Of a stretch of DNA of 64,000 nucleotides, positions 26,542 through 34,098 are shown piece after piece (position 1 is the stretch's first letter; each line of letters begins with the position of its first letter). The notes beneath the pieces are model-generated. The model was given only the letters and a program-made list of their open reading frames with translations, did no database searches and was not told the origin of the DNA. The DNA lies in contig NZ_JAIUCZ020000008.1 of assembly GCF_020176955.2 (NCBI RefSeq), positions 248,001-312,000 on the forward strand, written 5' to 3'. Position numbers and translations under genes: made by a program. Source of the stretch: Nocardia sp. alder85J. Its GTDB lineage: Bacteria; Actinomycetota; Actinomycetes; Mycobacteriales; Mycobacteriaceae.

Positions 26542-28524
26542 GTGACTTCAGACGCGAGCATTCTCTCCGGCATCGATCTGGACTACCGCGACGGCGCCGT
26601 GCGGGTACAGGACGACCTGTTCGCGCACGTCAACGGCAAGTGGCTGGAGACGTACGAGATACCGGCGGATCGAGCCGTGGACGGCGCCTTCCGGACCCTG
26701 CACGACCAGGCCGAGTTGGACGTCCAGGCGATCATCCAGGAGGCCGCGGCCGCCGCGGCGCCGGCCGGCAGCGAGGAACGCAAGATCGGCGACCTCTACA
26801 CCAGCTTCATGGACGAGGCCGCGGTGGAGGCGGCCGGGTTGCTGCCGATCGCCGAGGAGCTGGACGCGATCCGCGCGGTGGCCGATCGGCGCGCGTTCGC
26901 GGCGCTGCTGGGCCGGCTGCAACGCACCGGCGTCGGCGGCGCGGTGGCGGTCTACGTCGACACCGACGACAAGAACTCGCAGCGCTACCTGCTGCACGCC
27001 ACCCAGTCCGGGCTCGGGCTGCCGGACGAGTCCTACTACCGCGGCGAGGATTTCGCGCAGATCCGCACCGGGTACATCGCGCACATCGGCCGGATGTTCG
27101 CGCTGGCCGGGATCGACGCCGATCCGCAGCGGGTCTTCGAGCTGGAACGCAAGCTGGCCGCGGGGCACTGGGACGTGGTGCGCCGCCGCGACGCCGAATT
27201 GAGCTACAACCTCACCACTTTCGCCGAACTCGCCGCCGAGAATCCCGAATTCGACTGGAATGCCTGGACTTCCGAGCTGGCCGGTGGGGTCGATCGGCCG
27301 GGTCCGGAGCTGTTCGCCGAACTGGTGGTGCGGCAACCGGATTACCTCCGTACCTTCGCCGGGTTGTGGAGTTCCGAGGAGCTCGACGACTGGCGGGCGT
27401 GGGCGCTGTGGCGGGTGCTGCGCTCGCGCGCACCGTATCTGACGGCCGCGCTGGTGGCGGAGAACTTCGACTTCTACGGCCGCACCCTCACCGGCGCCCC
27501 GGAGAACCGGGAGCGCTGGAAGCGTGGCGTCTCGCTGGTGCAGGATCTGCTCGGCGAGGCGGTCGGCAAGCTGTACGTGGCCCGCCACTTCCCGCCGGAG
27601 GCCAAGGCGCGGATGCAGCAGCTGGTGGCCAACCTGATCGAGGCCTACCGCCGCAACATCACCGATCTGGACTGGATGGGCCCGGACACCCGCGAGGCCG
27701 CGCTGGCCAAGCTGGAGAAGTTCACCCCCAAGATCGGCTACCCGGACCGCTGGCGCGACTACGCCGCCGTCCGGATCGATCCGGCCGATCCGGTGGGCAA
27801 CTACCGCAACGGCTATGCCGCCGAACACGATCGGGACCTGAACAAGCTGGGCGGCCCGGTCGACCGCGACGAGTGGTTCATGACCCCGCAGACGGTCAAC
27901 GCCTACTACAACCCGGGCATGAACGAGATCGTCTTCCCGGCCGCGATCCTGCAACCGCCGTTCTTCGACCTGAACGCCGACGACGCGGCCAACTACGGTG
28001 GCATCGGCGCGGTGATCGGCCACGAGATCGGCCACGGATTCGACGACCAGGGCAGCAAATACGACGGCGACGGCAACATGATCGACTGGTGGACCGACGC
28101 CGATCGCGCCGAGTTCGGCCTGCGCACCAAGGCGCTGATCGACCAGTACAGCGCGTTCTCACCCAAGGAACTGCCCGACACCTACACGGTCAACGGCGAA
28201 TTCACCATCGGCGAGAACATCGGGGATCTGGGCGGGCTGTCGATCGCGCTGGCGGCCTATCGGATCGCACTGGGTGACGAGCGCCCGCCGGTCCTGGACG
28301 GCCTCACGGGCCTGCAACGGGTCTTCTTCGGCTGGGCCCAGGTGTGGCGCACCAAATCCCGCAACGAGGAGGCGATCCGGCGCCTCGCCGTCGACCCGCA
28401 CTCGCCGCCGGAGTTCCGCTGCAACGGCGTGGTGCGCAACCTGGACGGCTTCCACGAGGCATTCGCGGTGCAACCCGGCGATGCGCTGTACCTGGATCCT
28501 GCTGAGCGCGTGCGGATCTGGTAG
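26542..28524 (+). CDS. M13 family zinc metallopeptidase (neprilysin/Zmp1-like)
   Basis: A 660-residue M13 endopeptidase, the same size as M. tuberculosis Zmp1. The zinc site is complete: HEIGH at 494-498 (two His ligands and the catalytic Glu) and Glu558 in ENIGD as third ligand. NAYYNPGMNEIVFPA is the substrate-binding strand, and the C-terminal CNGVVRNLDGFHEAF with an RIW end is also conserved. No signal peptide is visible, as in Zmp1. GTG 26542 gives the standard N-terminus; the extra upstream frame lies in the tandem repeat and is not expected to be coding. In pathogens Zmp1 affects inflammasome and phagosome function; here only protease activity is inferred. Confidence 0.85.
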   Translation: MTSDASILSGIDLDYRDGAVRVQDDLFAHVNGKWLETYEIPADRAVDGAFRTLHDQAELDVQAIIQEAAAAAAPAGSEERKIGDLYTSFMDEAAVEAAGLLPIAEELDAIRAVADRRAFAALLGRLQRTGVGGAVAVYVDTDDKNSQRYLLHATQSGLGLPDESYYRGEDFAQIRTGYIAHIGRMFALAGIDADPQRVFELERKLAAGHWDVVRRRDAELSYNLTTFAELAAENPEFDWNAWTSELAGGVDRPGPELFAELVVRQPDYLRTFAGLWSSEELDDWRAWALWRVLRSRAPYLTAALVAENFDFYGRTLTGAPENRERWKRGVSLVQDLLGEAVGKLYVARHFPPEAKARMQQLVANLIEAYRRNITDLDWMGPDTREAALAKLEKFTPKIGYPDRWRDYAAVRIDPADPVGNYRNGYAAEHDRDLNKLGGPVDRDEWFMTPQTVNAYYNPGMNEIVFPAAILQPPFFDLNADDAANYGGIGAVIGHEIGHGFDDQGSKYDGDGNMIDWWTDADRAEFGLRTKALIDQYSAFSPKELPDTYTVNGEFTIGENIGDLGGLSIALAAYRIALGDERPPVLDGLTGLQRVFFGWAQVWRTKSRNEEAIRRLAVDPHSPPEFRCNGVVRNLDGFHEAFAVQPGDALYLDPAERVRIW

Positions 28525-28610
28525 AACCGGCGGCGTTCGTGCCGGTCGCCACGGTGGCGGCCGGCGCGGGCGACACCTGGGTGCACCGCCCGCATCCGGA
28601 GGGCAAATCC

Positions 28611-28991
28611 TCAGGCGGTGAGGGGAATTCGATCGAATTCGCCGTCGCGGGCGCCGGCCACGAAGGCCGACCATTCGCCGGGGGTGTAGGTCAGTCGCAT
28701 CTCGCCGTGCACGAGGGTGGCGCCGCCGTCCGCGGCCGTCACCACGTGTAGCTCCGAATTCGTTGCGACACCGCTGATCACGGTGTCCAGGAAGGCCGTC
28801 CACTCGCGGGCCGAGACGGTGACCACGGGCTCCGCGGCGTCGCGGTTGGCCGGGTCGCGGCGGAACTTGCTGTCTCGGACGTGCACCACGTCACCGTCGA
28901 ATCTGACTTCTACACATTGGTTTCCGTTGTTGGTGCGAGTCGACGTGAACCAACCGGTGATTTCCGGCCGGTACCTGACGATGGTGAGCAT
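28611..28991 (-). CDS. DUF397 protein with two copies of the domain
   Basis: A 126-residue protein. Residues 1-65 match DUF397 (GWFTSTRTNNGNQCVEVRFDGDVVHVRDSK...VTVSAREWTAFLDTV). Residues about 70-122 are a second, more diverged copy ending TYTPGEWSAFVAGARDGEFD. DUF397 proteins are small partners of XRE-DUF5753 regulators in actinobacteria (WhiJ-type loci). Its ATG lies 11 nt after the stop of exactly such a regulator. They may act as antagonists or co-regulators in development or stress; the mechanism is not settled. Most DUF397 proteins are single-domain, so the doubled form is unusual. Confidence 0.75.
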   Translation of the reverse strand: MLTIVRYRPEITGWFTSTRTNNGNQCVEVRFDGDVVHVRDSKFRRDPANRDAAEPVVTVSAREWTAFLDTVISGVATNSELHVVTAADGGATLVHGEMRLTYTPGEWSAFVAGARDGEFDRIPLTA

Positions 28992-29002
28992 GGCGCAGGA
29001 TT

Positions 29003-29854
29003 CTACACGCGGGCATATCGCCGAATCAGCGCCAGCGAATCGATCCGACTGAGGGATCGTTCCAGGGCTCGCACATACGCAAAGCTCAGATCGCGTATGT
29101 GATCCGAGTTCTCGACCGCGCCGCCGAAAACGGCGCTCTCCACCCAGCCGAAGGTGGGCAGACTCACAGAACTGAAGTCCAGGAGATGAAAGCTGGAGCC
29201 GCCCAGGATCGCACCGGTGGCGGCCTGGAACGGGATCACCCGCACCTCGACGGTGTCGAGTTCGTCGATCACCCGCGCGAGGTATTCCAGCTGTCCGCGT
29301 AGCACTTTCGGGCCGCCGATCTGTTGCAGCAGCGTCGCCTCGCCGACCACGACGGTCATGTCGACCCGGTCGGCGCCGCGTAGTCGCCGCTGTCTTCGCA
29401 TCCGCACCTCCACCAGCTGCTCCACCTGGACCGGGCGGATCATCACATCGGCCCGGATCAGCGCCCGCGCGTAGTCCTCGGTCTGCAACAGGCCCGGGAT
29501 CACCAGACTGTCGTAGCTGCGGATGCTCTCCGCGCCGTATTCCATGCCGTAATAGCGCTGGAGTTCCGGGCCGATGAGCGCCGAGGACTTGGCCCACCAG
29601 CCGCGTTCCTTGCTGGTCGCCAGCAGGGCGAGCAGTTCGTCGCGCTCCTCGTCGGGGACGTCCAGGACCTCCAGCACGGGCCCGATCGAGTTGGCCGTCA
29701 GCACTCGCCGGCCCTTCTCGACGTGGGACCAGTTGGCCGGGGTGAAACCGACCTGACGGGCGAATGTCGCCGAATCGAAGCCGCGTTGTTCTCGAAGCTC
29801 ACGCAGGCGCAGAACCAATTCCCACCGAGCGACCGTGGGGGACAGCGGTGCCAT
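29003..29854 (-). CDS. XRE-family HTH regulator with DUF5753 domain
   Basis: A 283-residue WhiJ-like regulator. Residues about 15-52 are a Cro/C1 helix-turn-helix (LRELREQRGFDSATFARQVGFTPANWSHVEKGRRVL). Residues about 90-280 are DUF5753, recognised by IRSYDSLVIPGLLQTEDYARALI and the central VVGEATLLQQIGG. These proteins pair with DUF397 genes, here located directly downstream. On the minus strand upstream there is TTGACA (29902-29897), a good -35, but the -10 is weak. Target genes are unknown; the divergent gene at 30028 and the direct repeats at 29947-29990 are the first candidates. Confidence 0.85.
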   Translation of the reverse strand: MAPLSPTVARWELVLRLRELREQRGFDSATFARQVGFTPANWSHVEKGRRVLTANSIGPVLEVLDVPDEERDELLALLATSKERGWWAKSSALIGPELQRYYGMEYGAESIRSYDSLVIPGLLQTEDYARALIRADVMIRPVQVEQLVEVRMRRQRRLRGADRVDMTVVVGEATLLQQIGGPKVLRGQLEYLARVIDELDTVEVRVIPFQAATGAILGGSSFHLLDFSSVSLPTFGWVESAVFGGAVENSDHIRDLSFAYVRALERSLSRIDSLALIRRYARV

Positions 29855-29946
29855 GAAACCTCATGGTACGCCCAGGGTTATCTGGCGTGTGACTATTGTC
29901 AATTCTCCGAGTCGGCGATACGGTCTGTGCATCGGGTGGCCACGCC

Positions 29947-29990
29947 GTTCACGGTGATCTCACGATGCACGGTTCACAGTTCACGGTGAT
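29947..29990. promoter_or_regulatory. 12-bp direct repeats in the divergent regulator promoter region
   Basis: GTTCACGGTGAT occurs at 29947-29958 and 29979-29990, 32 bp apart (about three helical turns), with a third partial copy GTTCACA at 29972-29978. They lie between the XRE gene and the forward gene at 30028, so they may be regulator-binding sites. Confidence 0.45.
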
Positions 29991-30027
29991 ATCGAAATCG
30001 CGTCGAGGCAGAGATGAGGTTCGCCAC

Positions 30028-30531
30028 ATGAGCACGCTCGACCCACCGGCCGCCTACGCCGCCACGCAGGAGGCGCTGATCCGCTGCCGCGGCTACCGCC
30101 TCGAGAACGGCCTGTACGGCGTGGTCGAGCCGGCGCTGGGCCGCATCATGCTCGACGTCGGCGTGGTCGGCGCGATCAGCATGCCCGCCACGCTCGGCTG
30201 CGGGGTGCGGGAACTGCTCCGGGACGGGAGCCGCTGCGGTCCCGTCATCGGGCATCCGCGCTCGGCCCGCTGGACCTTCCTGACCGGCCCGGCGGGCGGG
30301 TCCACCCAGGATCCGGCGCTGCTCGCCGAAATGTTCCATCTCGGTGCGAATCTCGCCGTCCCCGGCGCGCGCGTGGTGCTGCCCTCGCCCGCCGACGAGC
30401 GCACCGGCTACCGGCTCTGGATCGATCCGCCCGAAGGCACCTTCCGGCCCGATGTGCTCGCCGTCCTGGCGGCCATGCGGCGGTATCGGGCCGCGCGCGG
30501 ACTCAGCGGGTCGGCGCCGGGGTCAGCGTGA
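30028..30531 (+). CDS. uncharacterised protein divergent from the XRE regulator
   Basis: A 167-residue soluble protein that I do not recognise. Visible points are an N-terminal helix (YAATQEALIRCRGYRLENGLYG), a stretch GPVIGHPRSARWTFLTGPAG that recalls small actinobacterial proteins seen near whiJ-type regulators, and LPSPADERTGYRLWIDPPEGTFRPDVLAVLAAMRRYR. The last part resembles short proteins related to the N-terminal region of bifunctional primase-polymerases, but too weakly to assign. No signal or membrane segment. ATG 30028 has a GAGATGAGG purine run upstream. Its 3' end overlaps the convergent gene by 29 bp. Confidence 0.6.
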   Translation: MSTLDPPAAYAATQEALIRCRGYRLENGLYGVVEPALGRIMLDVGVVGAISMPATLGCGVRELLRDGSRCGPVIGHPRSARWTFLTGPAGGSTQDPALLAEMFHLGANLAVPGARVVLPSPADERTGYRLWIDPPEGTFRPDVLAVLAAMRRYRAARGLSGSAPGSA

Positions 30532-31039
30532 TGCTGTACCGGTTCTCCAGGGTGTGCTGGAAGTCCTCGGAGCACTTGTCCACCTTGACCTGATCGCCGT
30601 TGGCGTTCTTCACGCAGTCGTAGTAGTCCTTGCCGCCGCTCTGGACGAAGATGTTGCCGTAGATGATCCCGATCACGATGCCACCGATCAGACCCAGCAG
30701 GCCGAGAATCAACCCGGTGATCGCCATCCCGCCGCCGGCCGCGGTTCCCTTGCGCGCCTTGATCGTTGCGATGACACCGAAGATCACCGCGAGGATGCCG
30801 AGCAGCACGCCGCCGATGACGGTCAGGAAGCTCAGCAGCGCCAGGATGCCCAGCACCAGCGCCGTGATCGCCAGCCCGCGGCTGCGCGACTCCTGCCAAT
30901 ACTGTTGTCCCGGTGGCGGATACTGCCCCGGCGGCGGCGGATAACCGCCGGGATACTGCCCGGACGGCGGTGGGTACTGGCCGGGAGGCGGATACTGGCC
31001 GGGCGGGGGATAGTTGCCGGGGGGCGGGTACTCCGTCAC
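30503..31039 (-). CDS. DUF4190 membrane protein with PPPGQY repeats
   Basis: A 178-residue protein. The first about 47 residues are repeats of the type PPPGQY/PPGNY, a cytoplasmic low-complexity tail. Two hydrophobic segments follow (LAITALVLGILALLSFLTVIGGVLLGILAVIFGVIATI and AITGLILGLLGLIGGIVIGIIYG), the DUF4190 pattern. The last 50 residues (VQSGGKDYYDCVKNANGDQVKVDKCSEDFQHTLENRYSI) form an outer domain with two cysteines. The GTG start has GAGAGGA upstream. Function unknown; such proteins are common in actinobacteria. Confidence 0.75.
   Translation of the reverse strand: MTEYPPPGNYPPPGQYPPPGQYPPPSGQYPGGYPPPPGQYPPPGQQYWQESRSRGLAITALVLGILALLSFLTVIGGVLLGILAVIFGVIATIKARKGTAAGGGMAITGLILGLLGLIGGIVIGIIYGNIFVQSGGKDYYDCVKNANGDQVKVDKCSEDFQHTLENRYSITLTPAPTR
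30909..31029 (-). repeat. Pro/Gln-codon minisatellite in the DUF4190 gene
   Basis: The 5' end of the DUF4190 gene consists of imperfect tandem units of about 18-21 bp encoding PPPGQY. The units differ slightly (NY, SGQY, GYPPP), so the array has diverged after slippage. Confidence 0.6.
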
Positions 31040-31111
31040 CGCTGTCCTCTCGTTCTCCGGTCGGCCACCGGGAACGCCCCGATGACATCGACTGGTATCG
31101 ACCCCCGAAGG

Positions 31112-31897
31112 TTAGCGACCACCCAGGCGCGCGTGCATCTCCCACACCAGGATTTCCGATGGCAGTTCGGCCACGATCCGCTGGCCGCCGGTGCGGGTCA
31201 GCCGGACCGCGTCCCCGGCGTACAGCGTGCCGACCCCCTCCATCCGGACCTGGCCGCGCGCGACGAACAGATGCAGGTAGGGCGCCTCGGGCAGGGCCAC
31301 GGCCGCACCCTCCGCCGCCATCCGGGCCACGTGCAGCGCCGAATGGCTGGAATTGATCGCGATGGCGGTGCGATCGCGGTAGCGCGGCAGGCCCGAGGCC
31401 ACCGTCACCAGCCCGCCGCCGGCCAGCTCGGTGTCGATCTCCAGTTGCTGGTAGCCGGGCGTGAGACCGGAATCGTCCGGCACCACCCACATCTGCACGA
31501 AATGCACCGATTCGGCGTGCTCGGCGGTACCGCCCTCGGCGGGCGGCAGCCGCCAGGAGTCGTTCTTCTCCGAGTGCAGGATGCCGGTGCCGGCGCTCAT
31601 CCGCTGCGCCAGGCCCGGATAGACGATGCCCGCGTGCCCGAGCGAGTCCTGGTGTACCAGGGAGCCTTCCAGCACCCAGGTGACGATCTCCATGTCACGA
31701 TGCGGGTGGGTGTCGAAGCCCTGCCCCGGCATCACGATATCCTCGTTATTCACCAGCAACAGCCCGTGATGGGTGTTTTCCGGGTCGTAGTGCTCCCCGA
31801 ACGAGAACGAATGCTTCGAATCCAACCACGCCACACGGGTTTTCATGCGGTCGCCGCCGCGATGCACGTCGATGTGTGGTGTCGTGAGTGTGGACAC
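31112..31897 (-). CDS. pirin family protein
   Basis: A 261-residue bicupin of the pirin/YhhW type. The N-terminal cupin carries the metal motif THPHRDMEIVTWVLEGSLVHQDSLGHAG, with two His of HPH, a later His and Glu as iron ligands; QRMSAGTGILHSE is also conserved. Bacterial pirins act as redox-sensing partners or quercetin 2,3-dioxygenase-like enzymes. GTG 31897 is chosen because AGGAGG lies about 6 nt upstream; a longer frame has no such site. The gene stands alone and convergently faces nothing. Confidence 0.85.
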   Translation of the reverse strand: MSTLTTPHIDVHRGGDRMKTRVAWLDSKHSFSFGEHYDPENTHHGLLLVNNEDIVMPGQGFDTHPHRDMEIVTWVLEGSLVHQDSLGHAGIVYPGLAQRMSAGTGILHSEKNDSWRLPPAEGGTAEHAESVHFVQMWVVPDDSGLTPGYQQLEIDTELAGGGLVTVASGLPRYRDRTAIAINSSHSALHVARMAAEGAAVALPEAPYLHLFVARGQVRMEGVGTLYAGDAVRLTRTGGQRIVAELPSEILVWEMHARLGGR

Positions 31898-32177
31898 CGT
31901 GGTCCTCCTCTCGGGCCGAGCACCGATCACCCTCCAGCGTAGGTGCGCCTCCCGCACCTCACCGAAGAATTACCAGTAAATTCTAGCCTGGTGGCACACC
32001 GGCCCCGGACCCCGTGACAGCCGCGGCGACCACGGCCGGTTCCGGACCCGCTGTGCGCTCCCCGGCAAACGATCGGCGCCCGCTAGGGTTGTCTCCGTTC
32101 GTCCGCCCCGGCATGCCGTACGGACGGATGAGACCGTATCATGAAGCGGCGCAACACAAACCGGAGGTGAACCGCTG
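31898..32177. promoter_or_regulatory. 280-bp divergent region between pirin and the uORF/MFS pair
   Basis: It contains TAGGGT at 32084-32089, an actinobacterial -10-like hexamer with no clear -35, and a 6-bp inverted repeat CGTCCG/CGGACG (32100-32105 and 32121-32126) in the likely 5' leader of the MFS operon. GGAGGTGA at 32163-32170 is a full-length Shine-Dalgarno for the short ORF at 32178. Confidence 0.4.
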
Positions 32178-32348
32178 ATGCGACCCGAGGCGCTCGCGGG
32201 GGCCCGAGGTGTCCACCGGCGGCGGGACCCGCACCCGGGCGGCCGGGCTCCGGCGGCCGGCGCGCACTCGCTCCGCAGGCGAGAGCCCCCGGTCGTACGG
32301 CGTGTCACGGTGGCGGGCGGAATCGTGTGGGACGCCGGGGCGCCATGA
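32178..32348 (+). CDS. 56-residue upstream ORF coupled to the MFS exporter (possible leader peptide)
   Basis: An ATG with a perfect 8-base Shine-Dalgarno (GGAGGTGA, 7 nt spacing) opens a short frame of 56 codons. Its TGA (32346-32348) overlaps the ATG of the MFS gene as ATGA. The peptide is basic: three Arg codons in a row at 14-16, another Arg cluster LRRRE near residue 33 and VVRR near 40. There is no recognised domain. The MFS gene itself has only a weak ribosome-binding site, so its translation may depend on this ORF. This is the design of leader peptides that sense translation-blocking drugs or charge status. The peptide's reality is supported by signals only. Confidence 0.5.
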   Translation: MRPEALAGARGVHRRRDPHPGGRAPAAGAHSLRRREPPVVRRVTVAGGIVWDAGAP

Positions 32349-34009
32349 CCGATTCCCGACAGCGCCGCGCGGCCTGGCTCGCGGGGGCACGCCGGCCCGG
32401 CGTGCTGCGGCTGGCGCTGGTGCGTTTCGCCGGGCAGTTCGGCGACGGCATGTTCCAGGCCGCGCTGGGCGGGGCCATCCTGTTCAACCCCGAGCGCGAG
32501 ACCGACCCGCTGGCCATCGCCGGGGGATTCACGGTGCTGCTGCTGCCGTACTCGATCATCGGCCCGTACGCGGGCGCCCTGCTGGACCGCTGGGACCGCC
32601 GGACGGTGCTGCTGGTCGCCAATCTGCTGCGGGCCGTCCTGATCGCCGTCACCGCGGCGGGCCTGCTCGGCGGCATCCGCAACGCGCCGCTGGAACTGCT
32701 GGCGCTGGCGGTGATCGGCATCAGCCGCTTCGTGCTGGCCGGGGTGTCGGCGGCGCTGCCGCGCCTGCTGGCCCCGCACGTGCTGGTCCCGATGAACTCG
32801 GTGCTCGCGACGGTGGCCTCCGGCTGCGCCGCGGCCGGCGCGGCCCTGGCGGTCGCCCTGATCGGCGCTCTGGGCAGCGGTAACACCGCGACCGCGCTGG
32901 CCACCGCGGGCAGCGCCGCCGGCTCGGTGCTCGGCGCCCTGGCCGCGGCGAGTTTCGGGCCGCACACCCTGGGCCCGGATCGTCCCGGGGCCGCCGCACC
33001 GCGCGATCGCACCGCACTCGCTTCCGCGGAGCCCGGTGATCGAGACACGGCCGATCCCGGCGAATTCATCGGACCGCTCGGCGCGAACGCCCGGCCGCCC
33101 GGCGACCGGAGCACACCGAATTTCACCGGGCATCCGCGACGATCCGGCGACCGGAGCTCACCGGATGCCGCCGCGCGGGCCGATCGATCCGGCGGCCCGC
33201 AGCCGGACGGGGCCGCCCCCGGTCCCGGTGCAGCCGGGCCACCCGCGCCGCCGGCCCGGTCCGTGGACGAGTCCGAGCGGCCGCCGGATCGATCGGCGCA
33301 GCAGAGTTCGGTGCGGGCGGTGCTCACCGGGCTGCGCACCGGGGCCCGGGCGGTGTGGGAGTCGGCCGAATGCACCACGGCGATGATCGGCGTCGCCACC
33401 CATCGGATCGTCTTCGGCGCCGACACCCTGCTCATGGTGCTGGTGCTGCGGCGCGACCGCAGCGCCGGACTGTCGCTGCACAGCGGCCTGGGCGGGTTCG
33501 GCGTGGCGATCGGCGCGGCCGCCTCCGGCATGCTGGTCGCCGCGGTGGCGGCGCCGCTGCTGATCCCGCGCCTGGGCCGCCCGCGCACGGTCGCCGCCGG
33601 ACTGTCGGCGGCCGTGCTGGTGCAGGCGCTGCTGGTCACACCCGTCACGCTGACCAGCGGTCCGGCCGAACGGCACGCCTATCAACTGCTGCTGGCCGGG
33701 GCGTTCCTGCTGGGGCTGGCCGGGCAGACGATCAAGCTGACCGGGGACGCCACCCTGCAGATCGACATCGACGATTCCCGCCGCGGGCAGGTGTTCGCCT
33801 TGCAGGACACGGTCTTCAACATCTCGTTCGTGCTGGCGGTGGCGGTGGCGGCGCTGGTCATCCCGCCGGACGGGCGGTCGGTGCCGGTGGCGCTGGGCGG
33901 CGCCGCGATCTACGCGCTGGGGGTGGTCGCGGTGGCACTCAACAGCCGCCGCAGCGCGATTCGCTCCCCGCGTCGCGCTGCGATCCGGCGGACCGGTCGA
34001 TTAGATTGA
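32345..34009 (+). CDS. MFS transporter, drug-efflux type, with long central loop
   Basis: A 554-residue major facilitator. The first half (MFS motif around DRWDRRTVLLVANLLRA, residues about 82-98) has about six helices, and the second half begins near VRAVLTGLRTGARAVWESAECTTAMIG. Between them lies a hydrophilic insert of roughly 110 residues (about 215-325) rich in Pro, Asp, Arg and Gly with no family match; normal central loops are 30-60 residues. Substrate unknown; the fold suggests export of a small hydrophobic compound. ATG 32345 overlaps the stop of the upstream short ORF (ATGA), so translation is coupled. Confidence 0.8.
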   Translation: MTDSRQRRAAWLAGARRPGVLRLALVRFAGQFGDGMFQAALGGAILFNPERETDPLAIAGGFTVLLLPYSIIGPYAGALLDRWDRRTVLLVANLLRAVLIAVTAAGLLGGIRNAPLELLALAVIGISRFVLAGVSAALPRLLAPHVLVPMNSVLATVASGCAAAGAALAVALIGALGSGNTATALATAGSAAGSVLGALAAASFGPHTLGPDRPGAAAPRDRTALASAEPGDRDTADPGEFIGPLGANARPPGDRSTPNFTGHPRRSGDRSSPDAAARADRSGGPQPDGAAPGPGAAGPPAPPARSVDESERPPDRSAQQSSVRAVLTGLRTGARAVWESAECTTAMIGVATHRIVFGADTLLMVLVLRRDRSAGLSLHSGLGGFGVAIGAAASGMLVAAVAAPLLIPRLGRPRTVAAGLSAAVLVQALLVTPVTLTSGPAERHAYQLLLAGAFLLGLAGQTIKLTGDATLQIDIDDSRRGQVFALQDTVFNISFVLAVAVAALVIPPDGRSVPVALGGAAIYALGVVAVALNSRRSAIRSPRRAAIRRTGRLD

Positions 34010-34098
34010 GGGGCCGCTGTGTCCGGTCCCAGCCGGATGTCCGAGTCACAGTGCACTCTCGTCGCTGTGCGACCGGCATCCGAGGAGGACCGAGACAC

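Noticed and set aside
26640..28277. A 545-codon frame overlapping the M13 peptidase in another frame
   Set aside because: It is a shadow of the peptidase: Arg/Gly-rich, no domain, and it lies in the coding frame's +1 register throughout.
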